DNA of 64,000 nucleotides from Diphasiastrum complanatum. Lineage: Eukaryota > Streptophyta > Lycopodiopsida > Lycopodiales > Lycopodiaceae. This document shows positions 12,138 through 23,872 of this stretch, one piece after another (the stretch's first letter is position 1; each line of letters opens with the position of its first letter). A program made the translations under genes and the position numbers. Location of the stretch: positions 1,072,987-1,136,986 of the forward strand of contig CM055101.1 of assembly GCA_029204225.1 (NCBI GenBank), in the 5' to 3' direction. The notes below the pieces were generated by a model. It was given only the letters and a program-made list of their open reading frames with translations, was not told the DNA's origin and did no database searches.

Positions 12138-12783
12138 TGTGATAGATTCAACTAGTTTGATCATATTCGCTATATTTTCATATTTGGCAAATTGAGACCA
12201 ACTTTGTTTTAGACACATAGTTTGACTTTTGAAAGTTCATTAGTCTAAATTTCATTTGAATAGACACTTTTTGAAAGTGTGGGAAAGTTAGAAGTCGAGT
12301 TTGAGTAGATTCAAATTTGAATGTTGGGTACTTTGAATCTAGGCCCAGAAATAGTAGGGTAGCATTTTGGAGGGAAAGTCAAGTGGCCAAATAGAGTTTG
12401 GACATGTTATAAAAGGATGTAACTCATGGAGAGAGTGATCTTCTCTCTTCTCTATCTCATTTCATGCTTATACATGGTTCTCTTGGGTTCTACTATCCAT
12501 TGGTGCACTATACTTGTGATTGCATGCAATTTTATGTGTAGAATGATCTATAATTGCTACTTTTGGATCCACACGTGTGAAATACAGTAGCTTGCTGGCT
12601 TTGTATGGACAGCAACAATAGTTTATCATTTCATTAAAGTTTGATCAATTTCTATTAGTGTTTGCATCTCATTTTGTGTGTAGATGCTCATTTTTTTACA
12701 TTGGTGAGATTGGTAGAGTAGCTTCTTTTGTAATTCAAGATCAATTTGTGCATTGGATCATCAATTATCTGAAATCCTTCACT
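12138..12783 (+). mobile_element. 5' LTR of copia family A element (plus strand)
   Basis: Starts TGTGATAGATTCAACTAG and ends ATCCTTCAC next to a PBS-like TAGGTATTAGAGC. It is the plus-strand counterpart of the LTR at 1050-1775, with the same order of blocks (AGTGTGGGAAAGTTAGAAG, TTATAAAAGGATG, TTCTCTCTTCTC, TTTGCATCTCATTTTGTGTG). It holds CACACGTGTG at 12570-12579. Divergence from the other copy is clear by eye, so both are old. No matching 3' LTR was found. Confidence 0.85.
12407..12416 (+). promoter_or_regulatory. TATA box in family A LTR
   Basis: TTATAAAAGG at the same place in the LTR as CTATAAAAGG at 1491-1500 (minus), followed by a CT-rich tract at 12442-12460. Confidence 0.6.
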
Positions 12784-12795
12784 AGGTATTAGAGC
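12784..12795 (+). promoter_or_regulatory. Degenerate primer-binding site
   Basis: AGGTATTAGAGC directly follows the LTR end. It has two mismatches to TGGTATCAGAGC (initiator Met tRNA), and the TG at its start has been altered to TAG, in keeping with a long-dead element. The untranslated leader fills 12796-13388. Confidence 0.65.
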
Positions 12796-13388
12796 TTGTG
12801 TTTCAGGTTATGAAGGAGGAAATCATATCCATCAATGATTTGGTGAAGATATCAAGGCTAGAGCATGCTAGAGTCCAGGATTCTACACCAAAATCGAGTT
12901 TTTTTGCTTTTGTAGATTGGATCTTTTGTAGATCAAAACCCTATATAGGTTCAAAAACTTGATCAATTCCAATTCTTGATTTCACATACTGGATTTGGCC
13001 AATTTGTGGATCATTGGATCAGCCTAAGTGGTGGCTAATAGATTGCATATCAAATTTTTAGCATTTGCATGTAGATTTGGAATAGTCAATTTTTTGTAAT
13101 TTTGTCAAAACCCTAATTTTGATTGGATCTCTAGATAGTGAGGTTTCTGGACTTCATTTGAGTGTGTTTCAATCTTAGAAAGTGGCAAAAGTCATTAGAT
13201 TGAGGACAAATTATAGGTTGATCAAGATTCCATGATTATGTGTGTTGATTTGCTTGGTATAAGTGCTAGAAGAGAATTTTTTAGATAGTTTCAAATCTTT
13301 GTGATTTCTTTTGAAAACATTTGTTGCTATTCAAAGGAGTACTTTGTGCATTGAAACAAGTTGAAAAGTAAGATCATGTCATTTCTAC

Positions 13389-15711
13389 ATGGCAACTTTA
13401 AGTGGAGTCATGTTGGAAGCCAATGATAGGCTTACCTCAAGTAACTATTCATTGTGAAAAGTCGGGATGGAATCGCTTCTTGAGATGAATGATGTTTTGG
13501 ATATTATTGTAGGTTTAGAGGAGAGACCAGCAACACAACAAGATCAAATGATGTATGATAAGAGAGCCAACATGGCTCTGAACATTATCAATATGAATGT
13601 TACCAATGAGCTTCTGAAGGAAGTTGGTAAGTGTACTTCATCCAAGGATGCTTGGGATTCACTAAAGAAGCTTTATGAATCCAAGTCTACTTCTAGAGTG
13701 TTGAATCTAAGAAGGTAAATCTTTTCTCGTTTGCAAAAGAGTGAATAAAGTCCAAGTACTTTTGTTTTGAGGATGAAAGCATCAAATGATGAGTTGGCTT
13801 GCATTGATGAGAGCATTAAGGAAGGAGAGCTTGTTCAAGTGATTCTTAATGGATTGTTGGATGTTCATGCTAATATTGTTCAAAGTATTGCTATTAAAAA
13901 GAATTTGCCAAGTTTGATGGACATTCAAGAGATCTTGATCAATGAAGAATATAGGCTTCAAGCAAGAGGTGGATCTACATTGACACTTCAAGAGGAGGCT
14001 ATGTTCACGAAGGGCAAATTCAAGCACAAAATAAAAAGTAAGTGGTCTAAAGGGCAAGATCAAGTGGATGCATCCTCAAATGAAAAAAAGAAGGATAGAT
14101 CAAAGCTCAAGTGCTTCTATTGTGGCATCAAAGGACGCTTTGCAAGTGAGTGCTACAAGAAGAAGAGAGATCAAGGAGACAAGCAAGGTAATCTTATTCT
14201 TGATGAGGATGTTTTGGATGTTGAAGATGCAAATGATGCTTTTGTGATGTCTTCATTTATGATTGCTAATGATGGTAGATCCTTGGTGGATTGATAGTGG
14301 AGCAAGTTTACAAATGACTTTACACAAACAATACTTCACTTATTTGTTGGCATATGGAGATGATTAGAGGGTGATTTACATGGCCAAGGATGGTGAGTGT
14401 GCAATCAAAGAGATGGCACAATTCTTATTTCTCTCTCTAGAAATAGGAAAGTTCATTTGGAGGATGTCTTGTTTATTTCATCTATTACCAAGAATTTGCT
14501 TAGTGTGAGTCAAATGCTAAGTAAAGGCCTCAAGGTTGAGTTTGATGGAGATGCTTGTATGATGAAAAGGAAGGATGTCTTGATTGGAAAAGGTAATAGG
14601 CAAGGGAAGTTGTTCAAACTAGATGCTTGTGTTATTGCTAGCCAAGTTGGATGTGTTTCAAAGGAGAAAATGCCTATTCAAGAGGTTTGACATAAAAGGA
14701 TGGGACACCTCAACTTCAAGTCATTGGAGGTGATGGCTAGAAAGAAGGTTGGAGGTAATGGCTAGAAAGAAGATTGTGATAGGTCTTCCAATTTCCTTAA
14801 GTGGAATCAACTATGTTTGTGAGTCTTGTGCTTTGTCTAAGTCACATAGACTACGTTATACTAGATCTATGTCTAGATCTACAAAGCCTTTTCAACTTGT
14901 ACATTCGGATATTCGTGGATTTACTACAATTAGCAATAGTGGAGCTAAGATGTATGTAGCATTTATTGATGATTTTAGTAGATTTTGTTGGCTCTATCTA
15001 CTAAAGAGCAAGGATGAATTGTATAATGTCTTTATCAAGTTCAATAGTGCAAGGGAGAATCAGTTTTCAACAAAGATCAAGTGCTTAAGGAGTGACAATG
15101 GTGATGAGTACATATCTACCAAGTTCAAGGCCTTTTGTGATGAGCATGGGATCAAGAGGGAGTATAAAACATCAAGAACCCCACAATAGAATGGAGTGGC
15201 TGAAAGGAAGAATAGGACTTTATGTGAAAGTGCTAAAGCCATGAGGTTAAGTGCTAATCTTGACAAACCATTTTGGGATCAAGCTTTGTTGTGTGCCAAT
15301 TTCTTGTGCAATAGGTGGTTGACTGCTATTTTGGATGGAAGCACACCTTTTGAGATGCTATTCAAGAGGAGACCTTTGGATGCACATGCTATGTCCACAT
15401 TACTCTTGATGATAGGACCAAGGAGGATCAATCTTCAAGAAGAGGTGATTTTGTTGGATATAGTGAGGTGGGTAAAGCCTACAAGGTTTACATTCCTTCT
15501 ACTAACAAAGTGATTGTTGGTAGAAATGTCATTTTTGATGAGGGGAACATTCCAAAAGTGTCTTCAAGCATGGTTAATAAAGGTGTGGATGGATCTAACA
15601 TTCTTGATGTTGATGTAAAAGATCCTATTTTGGATGGTGATGATGATGGACTTTCATCAAGTCAAAAGCAAAGGAGAACATCAAGGGAAAGACGTAGTTA
15701 ATATGAAAGAG
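13389..15711 (+). pseudogene. Copia family A gag-protease-integrase, truncated before RT
   Basis: Starts at ATG 13389 (MATLSGVMLEAND). Gag follows with a W-to-stop change at 13456 in the NYS(W)KV motif, and NVTNELLKEVGKCTSS. After a stop near 13717, DELACIDESIKEGELVQVIL leads to a CCHC zinc knuckle, CFYCGIKGRFASEC (about 14113-14154). The protease active site DSGAS reads only after a +1 shift near 14277. GAG-pre-integrase has the WH of its His motif changed to a stop (about 14688). Integrase has HSDIRGF, FIDDFSRFCW and LRSDNGDEY; the QN before GVAERKNR is QK-stop. A hinge stops at TSRERR (15700). RT and RNase H are absent. At 14740-14770 a short stretch (ATGGCTAGAAAGAAG) is duplicated. It is the same lineage as the intact polyprotein at 31205 but clearly older. 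Confidence 0.9.
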
Positions 15712-16874
15712 TGAGATGTAGGTAATTAACATATCCAATCCTACGAGGTGACATTCTAAAATAGGACATAACCACAAGGTTCGGGTATTGTAATTATCAC
15801 ATTCAACTCTAACTATATTAAAAGTATACATAAAAGTATTCCAACAAATATAAAAAAACAAATGAATGCAAGTGAATTTAAGTATTAATAATCATAAATC
15901 ATTCTCGTCATCATCATCACACAAGTCTTGACACTCGTCTGAATCTAGGTCTAAGTATAATTGTAGATTTCCGATCGTGTCTCTTTGATAATGTGAGCTA
16001 CCCTCATATTCAATCTCCTCTTCTTCTAGTTATATCTCATCCAAACGTGGCAGCCTCAAATTACTCTCAATTTGACCTTGTACGATTGTAGGAATCCCAT
16101 CATTTGCAACTGTATCTTCTTCTCTATTTGGGGTATTCTCACCACTTTGTAAATAAATAAAGTCAAAAAAATAGAAATAGTTACGTGCATAAGCCCATGG
16201 CCCAATGAGCACTTGTAAATAAATAATTTCCAACATAAACTTGACTTTGGGCCATGTAAAAAAATAATAATAATAGAAGGCCAAAGTTAAGCTTAAACTT
16301 AAGTTCCTAAGTTTGATTAATTAGTCAAAGTCAATTCGTGGTAGGTGAAGTGTGTTTCTCTCTCCACCATTGATTAGTTTGTGTTTTTGATGAAGGGTGT
16401 AGATTTCAATCCCACCTTCCTTGGAATAGCCAATAGGACAAAGGAACAAGGGCCTTCCCCATCCATTAAAAGACATCATTTGTATCATATTTTTATGCTT
16501 AATGAGAAAAAGACTCTACTATTTTGGAGAACCAAAGCATTCTCATTTGCTAGTCCTCATGCTAATACTATTGTGATTTTTTCTATTTGCTTTCTATTTC
16601 ATTGTTCTTGTTTTGATTAGTTATGATATTTTCATTAGCATGCACATTGAGCATTTGAGCTAACCTCCGTCTCACCTCTCTTTCCTTGTATCTCTTCTCT
16701 TATTTTCTTCCTCTTTCACTCTAAATAATGATGAATGCATGTGGTCAGAGTTAAGGGGAGTAGTGTCAAGTGGATTAGTGTCAAGGGAAGTAGTGTTAAA
16801 GTGGAGTGAATTTAGGGAAAAGAGTAGAATGCACCTAGATCTAGCAACTTGATATAGTTAGGTACCTATCTAGT
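15712..16874. other. Mostly uncharacterised; acidic minus-strand reading at 15890-16165
   Basis: After the copia break point no mobile-element domain is visible. On the minus strand 16165-15890 reads, with one stop, as a strongly acidic tail (ENTPNREEDTVANDGIPT, then LPRLDEI, LEEEEIEYEGSSHYQRDTIG, LDLDSDECQDLCDDDDE). That looks like the C-terminus of a real protein, possibly preceded by an intron, but I do not recognise the family. A small tandem tract of AGTGTCAAGTGG-like units lies at 16756-16806. Confidence 0.3.
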
Positions 16875-16964
16875 GTTCTAACCCTCTTTGATAGGCAGAA
16901 GGGCTGGTGAAAGGGCTGCTGACCAACTGAACTACGCACCCTATAGTCGTGCCATTGCTGGGGA
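16875..16964 (-). repeat. tRNA-like sequence: SINE head or degraded Asp-tRNA primer-binding site
   Basis: The minus strand reads GGGTGCGTAGTTCAGTTGGTC (16942-16922), containing an RNA polymerase III A box TAGTTCAGTTGG. About 40 bases further on is GGGTTAGAAC (16884-16875), a weak B box. This is the layout of the tRNA-derived head of a SINE. On the plus strand the neighbouring GTGCCATTGCTGGGGA (16949-16964) also resembles the gypsy Asp-tRNA PBS TGGCGCCGTTGCCGGGGA seen intact at 24197. I cannot fold it into a complete tRNA cloverleaf, so it is not called as a tRNA gene. Confidence 0.35.
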
Positions 16965-18504
16965 TAGGTTCACTAACTAGTTTAGTTGTATTTTTAGTTG
17001 TTTTTGCTTTTTTAGAGTGTTTTTGGGTGATTTTTTGGGTAGATTTAGCTTCTTTTGTGTGATTTCTTGTGCTTGGACTGTTCTCAGCTAGCGGAGGAGG
17101 TGTGAGAGGGTATTGGAGACCGAAAACATCCTCTAAGGCTTGACATCTAGCCAAAAACATTGACAAACCTATAAAAATGTTCAAATCTACATGTTGGAGG
17201 GAAAAGAGAAAAAAATCTCATCAGATTATGTTTTCTCCAAAACCAATGGGAACCAACTTTTGCATGACTGACAACAGCTCCAAGGTACTATCCCAGGCCT
17301 ACACAGAAGCCTGCGTGTAGTGGGTTTCTTTCCTTGCCTAACCTCAATCCAAGATCTAATCAATCTAGCATCAAAGAGATGAAGTTAGTTGTCACGCGTA
17401 GATTCGTTCCCATGAGAGCGATAGCATAGTTCAGATTTCAAGGTCTAACTGTTTGATAGACGATTGGTGGGTGGGTCTTGCCATAACCTATACTCTTGTG
17501 TGAATTGGTTTCTTCTCCAAGTGATCCATTGGGGCTTAGAAATCTAGAAGATAACATCAAAGACAAAATTAGAAAAAGAATTGTCATACAATAATTCTCT
17601 AGTAGGATCTGAAGCATAACAGATGATGTGTTTTTTTGAAGTCTTTTCTAATAGAAACTGAGTCTCCACAAAGTTTCCCCCACAAATGGGGTCTCAAACC
17701 TAACAAGGAAGCACAATGTAAAGGACCCATTGAGGTATTTTTGCAATTATGTAGCCTACATACCCCACTAGAAGAGCACAAATCTACATAGTTGGCTTAG
17801 TCCATGACCCAATAACTACAAGCATCAAAATTGGGGGCTAATGTAATTTATAAAAGTTTAGGGGATTCATAGTTATAATGAGGCCACAAAGGACAATACA
17901 ATATAGAGGGACTAGATTATCAATAACACCACTTTACTAGCAACCAACTGAATGGAAAATAAAATTTTAGTAAGGGCAGACAATATTGTAATAAATAGCT
18001 TCATTGCATAAGTAAGTTACTATAGTGAGTGGCACAAGAGGGCGCGATGCTTTGGAAATTCGGAACAATTTTTTCATAACGGGGTCCTCGGCACCATGTA
18101 ATGGAGCCCACCCTCAAAAACACGTCATAAGCTATATGTAATTTTTTTTGTTCATTATGTACAGTTGGCTTTTGGAAGTTCTTAGTCTTGTATTGAGCTC
18201 TTCATGTTTGCTAGCTATGGTGGATTAAGCTCTTTGTGATTGTGTGAATGGTAGCAAAACTCTTGGTTGGATTCTTATCAAATTATTGTTGAGGCGCAAT
18301 TTGCAAAGATTTGCTACAACTAGATTCAAAGAAAATTTGAGGAACCTAGCACTTTGGAGAAAGAGCTATCCAATTTGCTGCAAATCCAACATATGCCTAC
18401 GATAATCAATACAATATGGACAACTTTCTAGGAAAGAGTTGCCCTCAGTATAGGTGATTTGTGAAGCCAAATATCACACAACAATTTATTTGAAACATTT
18501 ATCT
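16965..18504. other. Uncharacterised stretch
   Basis: About 1.5 kb with only short ORFs (16870-17184 and 17599-17781, minus) and no domain I recognise. The stretch 18010-18120 is GC-richer than its surroundings but matches nothing I know. Confidence 0.4.
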
Positions 18505-18705
18505 TTATGATATGTAGACCATCCTACCTCTCTTTTTGTGCTTTTGGACCTCTTGGAGCTCTTGAGGCTCCTCCTCAAGTCCTAGAACAATCTTCTTCAC
18601 ATCTTGGAGCACCAAAATGGAATCCATTCTAGCCTTCCAAATAGAATAGGTGGAGGTAGATAGTCTCTCACTATATTCCAATAGAAAGGAACCCATAGAT
18701 GCCAT
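18505..18705 (-). pseudogene. Copia family B gag, N-terminal fragment
   Basis: ATG at 18705 (minus) gives MASMGSFLLEYSERLSTSTY, then SIWKARMDSILVLQDVKKIV and LGLEEEPQELQE. It is the same start as the copy at 7793 (SERLSTSNYSIWKV) and keeps the intact ATG that copy also has. Homology ends after about 55 codons near 18530. Everything downstream of the gag N-terminus is missing, so only leader, PBS and LTR accompany it. Confidence 0.8.
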
Positions 18706-19445
18706 GTAATAGTGAAGACTCCTTGTGATTTAGACAATAAAATGTTGCTTCTCTCTCATTATAGGATCCTTGAAAGGTGTACTATCAACTCCTATGCAAG
18801 ATCTTGCAACAAAATGTGAGATGGATCTCACTAGCTCTACCAATCTCTCTCAAACTAGATCAAACTCTCATCAATTGATGGAGGATAGGCAAAGTTTGGG
18901 TCAAACTATCTCTGGCACGTGTGAAACACTCCAAGAATCCACAAATCACTCAAATACAAGAAAATTGTATGAAAGAAAGTGGCTATGACCTCAAAATGAT
19001 GACTAGATCTCAAATAGATGACATTGGCAAGCCTCTTCTTGAATTTTTTGGTCAAACTAGCAAGATATGATAAAACAAATGTGTCCACACAGGTCTAGGT
19101 GCCCTACCTAACCCTCTTCAAAAGCTTATAACTTTTGATTGGCTCATCAAATAGATTGAAACAAATTGCTACAAAAACTAGACAAAACTAGCTTTCAAAC
19201 AAGCTATCTAGCACCAAATTTGGATCTAACTTGGAAGAGAACTTTCCAAATGAGCTTGGCTGTACTTCACACATGCCTGAGTAGGGAATTTTGTACAGTG
19301 CCTGAAATGATTCAATTATTATGATAATGAACCCTCTTGATCCAAATTTCCTAGAGATAGCATGGGAGATGCAATCAACACTCTCTAGGTCTTGATTTTC
19401 ATGAAATTTTTGATACTATGGATGATGCATCAAAAGATTAGGTAG
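18706..19445 (-). other. 5' leader of copia family B element
   Basis: Non-coding, aligned with 7794-8540: shared CACGTGTGAAA(C/T)ACTCCAA (18916 and 8001), AGGTCTAGGTGCCCTACCTA (19092 and 8180) and AAAAGCTTATAACTTTTGATTGGCT. Holds CACGTGTG at 18916-18923. Confidence 0.7.
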
Positions 19446-19457
19446 GTTCTGATACTA
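19446..19457 (-). promoter_or_regulatory. Primer-binding site of copia family B
   Basis: The minus strand reads TAGTATCAGAAC immediately after the LTR end TTTTCACA. It has two mismatches from TGGTATCAGAGC (initiator Met tRNA), and CTACC follows as in the leader of the copy at 8540. Confidence 0.75.
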
Positions 19458-21120
19458 TGTGAAAATTCACACATGTGGGAATGCCCTAATGTGTGAAATT
19501 GATCTCCTAAGTTTGGCTCATGCACTATAGATCACCTATTGATTGAAATCCAAGATCAATGACAAGATCTAAGGCAAAAAGACCATTCTACATGTATTCA
19601 TTCATTACCAAAAGGTGTTTCACACATGTGGAAGACTTCATTAAATAAACTAAGTCCCAACAAGCTCCTCTCCTTGGGTAGAGAGATAAAATCCCACTTT
19701 TGGGCTCATCTAGAGAGAGAAGGCAATACAAGCAAAATTGGCAAATCTCCAAATTGACTCAAAAACTCATAGATCTCTCATACATAAATGAAGGGAATAA
19801 AAGTACATATAGAAACTCATGGAGATCCATGCTTGATTCTTATTGGACCCCTTAAACATAGCATCTCTAATCCTATTGGATGTGTGATGCAACATCCCTC
19901 ACTTTTAATTGGACCCTTCCAACACATCTCTCTCTTATGATTGGACCCTTTGACTTTTGCCACCACATAGGGTGCATCACTCATCAAACCTAAATTTGAC
20001 ATGTGTAAGCAACCTAACTAGTTTGAGTTACATCACAGTTGAATTTTGGCCTAATCATGACAAAACATGTGTACTGACCATTTGACCTCTAAAGCCAAAA
20101 TTGGTCCTATCGCCTGTGACACCAAGATGCTTGACTAGCAATCTTTATGATACCCCTAAAGTCAACATTGTAAACTAATTCTAACTATTTTACACATGTG
20201 GGAACATGCTCCACACATGTGAAATGTACTCACAAACATAAAATCATAAATAACCAAGATAGATTTTTGACAATGTTTTACAAGTACAGTACTAAGGACC
20301 ATAAATGAGCCTACAAAAGACTCCAAGAGTGATTGATTCATTGATACATCCAAAACTAGTCATCAATTTCTTGATCTAGATTAGCAATTTTGGATCACAC
20401 AATCAAGAGCAATAAAAACCGATGATCAAACATGCAAATCCGACCTCACACGTGTGTGGTATGGCCTCCAATACGGCCTGTTATCAAAGTTTGAAAGTAA
20501 TCAAGTTTAGTTCACAAAGGAATCATAAAATCACAAGACAAATGTGGGAAAAACTCGAGATTGCATGCCAATTTGCTCTCAAATCTCTATCTTGCATGTA
20601 TGGAATGATAGATTAAAAGTACAATGAGGCTCTTCCTTGGATGTTAGGTGAAAATCCAACATGTTTCAAGGAGCCTGATTGACATTTTTGCCCTTATATG
20701 TCAATCTTACCTAACCCTAGAGTTATGCAGATTTGTTGGTTGGGTTACTCATCTACCTCCATGATTTGAGGAGTCTGCTCCTAAATTCTAGGAAACTTGA
20801 CTGAACAACCTACCTCACTCCTATGATTAGGTCCTAACTACCCTAGGCCTATTCTCACATGTGTGAACATGTTGACACGTGTGGATTACAACATGTACAC
20901 TAAACTATGTATTTATCAAGCTTAATATTTGGTCTCCTTAAAAAGCTAACATACCAAAGACAAAACCACATTCTAGAACAGTCCTAAGGGACAAACCCAC
21001 ATTGTAGAACAATCCTAAGTTGCATAAAAATGTGCTTTTGGACCCCTGTGCATGAGCATATTTTGAGTTGTATAGTCATAGCCCAAAAAAACAAAATTAG
21101 AATTTGTTGAGCTATCAACA
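19458..21120 (-). mobile_element. 5' LTR of copia family B element
   Basis: On the minus strand it starts TGTTGATAGCTCAACAAATT at 21120 and ends ...TTTTCACA at 19458 beside the PBS (about 1.66 kb). The inner edge is firm; the outer edge is inferred from the TG start. It is unusually rich in CACATGTG/CACACGTGTG-type palindromes: near 19468, 19622, 20193, 20211, 20447-20456, 20856 and 20875-20884. No second LTR was found. The ORFs within are chance frames. Confidence 0.6.
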
Positions 21121-21177
21121 CCCATTATTAATCATCAAGTTTTTTTAGTTGGAGATTGCTTGTGTGAAGATTGTTTG

Positions 21178-21765
21178 CTATTGATCAGAGCTATCCTTCT
21201 CATCAAGGTGTTCACCGACTTTCACTTCTTCTTTGATCTCGATTACAGCCTTCTCAAGGATCATCTGTGGATCTTTAGCAAGCAATGTTTGGGTCATCTG
21301 AAACGATCTTGGTAGAGCTCGTAGTAGGCATGTGAGCTGCTTTTCTATTGAGACTCCATTCTCTATTCCACAGTTGTGTAGTGAGAAAAACAAATTATTC
21401 ATTCTTCTGATAAAGGAGGTCTTAGATTGGTCAGCTGATCTCCAAGAAGCATTTTTTGGCTTCGTGATTTTGTATGAAATCTGGTCAGCAAGGTATCCAA
21501 CATTTTCTCTTGCATTTGAGGGTGTGGCTAGATCAAGTGTCAAGTTGCCTTCGATGGAGAAAGATAGGACAACTATTGGCTTGTCATTTCTTTCTCTCCA
21601 TTCCCATAGCTCTTTGCCAGTGGGTGTGGGCATTTTTTCTGTGCCATCAATCCAGAGCCATAGACCTTCTCCTTTCAGTATGAGAGAAGCCTTCACCTTC
21701 CACGTTAGGAAGTTTGATCTTGAGGAGTCAAGGATCGTGCAAATTTCGATTGAATGTTGCTAATG
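21178..21765 (-). pseudogene. Copia family D gag fragment (UBN2 type)
   Basis: Minus strand. ATG at about 21765 (MASISNIQSKFA), a frameshift, then LDSSRSNFLTWKVKASLILK and GEGLWLWIDGTEKMPTPTGK. A 'WEWRERNDKP' motif follows, then RRMNNLFFSLHNCGIENGVS and LLRALPRSFQMTQTLLAKDP to VKVGEHLDEKDSSDQ. The W-K-x-x-x-x-x-L-K start, the central W-x-x-R-N-x-K/R-A-like block and the 'L-L-x-A-L-P-x-S(F/Y)' motif are those of plant copia gag. It is a different lineage from families A-C. About 170 residues remain open. No zinc knuckle or pol follows, as the match stops near 21178. LTR and PBS lie at higher coordinates. Confidence 0.8.
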
Positions 21766-21812
21766 GATGCCATAGACTGAAGGAATCAGATGGAGCTCTA
21801 ATTGAGCTTTTT

Positions 21813-21825
21813 GGCTCTAATATCA
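21813..21825 (-). promoter_or_regulatory. Primer-binding site of copia family D
   Basis: The minus strand reads TGATATTAGAGCC, two mismatches from TGGTATCAGAGCC, between the LTR end and the gag leader. Confidence 0.6.
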
Positions 21826-22950
21826 TTGATGGGAAAGAGTAAAACAACTCCATTGATGAGAGTCTACGACATTCCTGAAAGTGAAGGCTGGATAGAGCCA
21901 ACTTGGTAGGAATAGCTACTACTACTAACTATGGTCTAATTCTCTTACAAGGGATATCTATTGCTAGCATACATTCCAATATTGCAGATCATACACATCA
22001 CAAAACAGAGCATTAAAAAAAATTGCTCAGAATTGAATTTACAATAATTTTTTTGAGTGTTGTATTTATCCCATATCAGTGCATTGGCATAAGAGAGATG
22101 TTTTCTCTCACGAATAATATGACTAGCTACTGCCAATCTGTAAACTCACTCTGGAACTATCTCAAATCTTTTACGGTTCTGTCTATTATGTATGATTGCA
22201 TCAGTCTATATATGTGATCTCGTTCTTATGTGGTCAATCCAGGGAACTGATTAAGTTAAAAGATCTAATGAAAAGAAATGCATTAGGCTTAATCAAAACT
22301 GATTCTAGTTTTTCGTCGCTATCCTTCGTGCATTAGCCGCTTTCTGCCCCGTTTCACGCTACAAACCTTCACATTTTGCCAAAAGACAGTGTCGCAATTT
22401 TAAGGGCAGTGTCACATTTTCAAGGGTAGAGTTGCTTTTCAAAGGCAGTCTCAATTTTTTATGGGTACCTTCATTTTTATCCAGAAGGCATTTGGCGAGT
22501 GTCGTTTTTTCCGAAAGGCGAAAAATACGAAAGTTGGCTATAAAGCTTTTCTAAGGCATTTGGAGACAATGTCACTTTTTCTTTGAAGGGTGAAAAACTC
22601 GTCGATGTTGCTTTTTTCAAAACGGTGAAAAAGCCGACAATATCGCTTTTTCCCGAAATGCGAAAGGCGTGACAGTAGGCCTGAAAACATTTCTAAGGCA
22701 TTTAAAGACAGTGTCGCCTTTTTCTCAAAAATGCGAAAAATGCGACAATGTCGCAAGAGTTGGCTAAAATCATTTTCTAAGTGTTTTTTACTTAGTGTTA
22801 AATTTTTCTTATGACCAAAAATGCGAACTGTGGGACGAAACAGTTAAAAAATGTAGACTGTGCGAAACATAGTTCAAAATGCAACAGTTAAAACATAGTT
22901 CAAAATGCAACAGTCAAGAAAAACAACAAAGGAAAAAAATGCTAAGGCTT
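21826..22950 (-). mobile_element. 5' LTR of copia family D element
   Basis: Non-coding block between the PBS and about 22950. Its outer part (22085-22950) is matched, inverted, by 53015-53816: the GAGTGAGTTTACAGATT and TGCATTTTGAACTATGTTTC blocks occur in both. It contains internal sub-repeats, with TTCTAAGGCATTT...AGACA(A/G)TGTC at about 22548 and 22690, and many short GTGTCGC / GCGAAA units between 22385 and 22760. A 27-bp unit with GTTGCATTTTGAACTATGTT is doubled near 22870-22915. The exact 5' edge is not clear. Confidence 0.55.
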
Positions 22951-22977
22951 TGAAAGATTGAAACTCTTAGTTTCTTC

Positions 22978-23093
22978 ATTTAATATGAAGAATTCTAGAT
23001 CAATAAGATCCAAAATGTGTCCTTTGATCTTTGGTTAGATAGTCAGCACAACATACAACATTGCCAATGTAGAAAAATCAGTATCTACTCAAT
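22978..23093 (-). repeat. Copia LTR-end fragment, copy 1 of a direct repeat
   Basis: About 116 bp almost identical to 23873-23990 (TCCAAAATGTGTCCTTTGAT, CTTTGGTTAGATAGTCA, CCAATGTAGAAAAATCAG). Both match the last 110 bp or so of the family A LTR (1060-1175), minus orientation. The pair flanks a gypsy gag fragment exactly, with no LTR U3 or PBS of its own. Confidence 0.75.
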
Positions 23094-23872
23094 GATTTGA
23101 CAAAGTTGGCAATTTGATCAGCAACAATGTCAATTAATTCCGGAGAGGAATTAGATCCTTGAGACTACTGTAGTTGAGTCTGCACCTCTTGCTTGACTCT
23201 AGCCATCTGATCAACGTCTGTGTTAGAATTTCTACTCGTGCTCGGCCCCACATCTTCTTCATAGGCATCTTGCCTCAGCACTTTCCCTTTGTCTTTATGA
23301 CGAGTAACTGCTTGCACATCAGTTTACGGTGGTTCCTCCACCATAATTACCTGTACGGGTGCTTGTTGTTCAGGACCATTCATCCCACCAGGTTTTTGTG
23401 GTGGATTCTGCATGTTATTATGGTCATTAAAACAATTATTCAGTCGTGGTGTTGACAAACCTCTCTCTAAATTCTGGACACGCTATTGGTGATATAAAAC
23501 GCAATTGAAATACCATATGATGCCTTTGACTGCAAAATTGCAGCATCTTCTAATAAATCCGATCAGTAACGCACTTGCCTTTGAAATGGTCGTGGTACCA
23601 TCTGATTCCATTGTTAATATGGTGTTGGGTATTGCTGCATATGTGGTGGCATCTGCTAAGGTTGTTGATACTGCCCTTGTGGATGTTGCAATTGAGGTTG
23701 TGGTTGTTGCTGCTATTGTGTTTGCACTAAAAGGCCACTTCGGTTCTTACGACCTGCAATCTCCGAAATTCATTCATTGAATGACCATACATATTATAGA
23801 TTATACAATATTGTGATCCATTGGGACATTCATTGATGTAATGCCCTTCCTGATTGCAATTTCTGTAGAATT
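23094..23872 (-). pseudogene. Gypsy gag fragment: zinc knuckles and linker
   Basis: Minus strand. KFYRNCNQEGHYINECP is a CCHC-type zinc knuckle with its first Cys altered, followed by YCIIYNMYGHSMNEF, a second knuckle with two Cys lost to Tyr and Phe. Then comes a Gln/Pro-rich linker (QYQQP, QMPPHMQQYPTPY) and, after frameshifts and stops, VQVIMVEEPP, TDVQAVTRHKDKGKVLRQDA and YEEDVGPSTSRNSNTDVDQM, ending ELIDIVADQIANFVKSLS. This is the C-terminal gag to pre-protease region of a plant gypsy element, related in layout to gag at 24266 (also two knuckles). Its borders coincide with the two copia LTR-end repeats. No capsid domain or protease is present. It is not functional. Confidence 0.7.

Noticed and set aside
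16919-16942. A genuine tRNA gene on the minus strand
   Set aside because: A box is good but the anticodon and acceptor stems cannot be paired into a cloverleaf by eye.
21332-21763. 143-codon plus-strand ORF
   Set aside because: Antisense to the copia D gag, which has recognisable gag motifs on the minus strand.
23505-23780. 91-codon plus-strand ORF (Val/Ala-rich)
   Set aside because: Antisense to the Gln/Pro-rich gypsy gag linker, whose neighbouring zinc knuckles fix the minus strand as the coding one.
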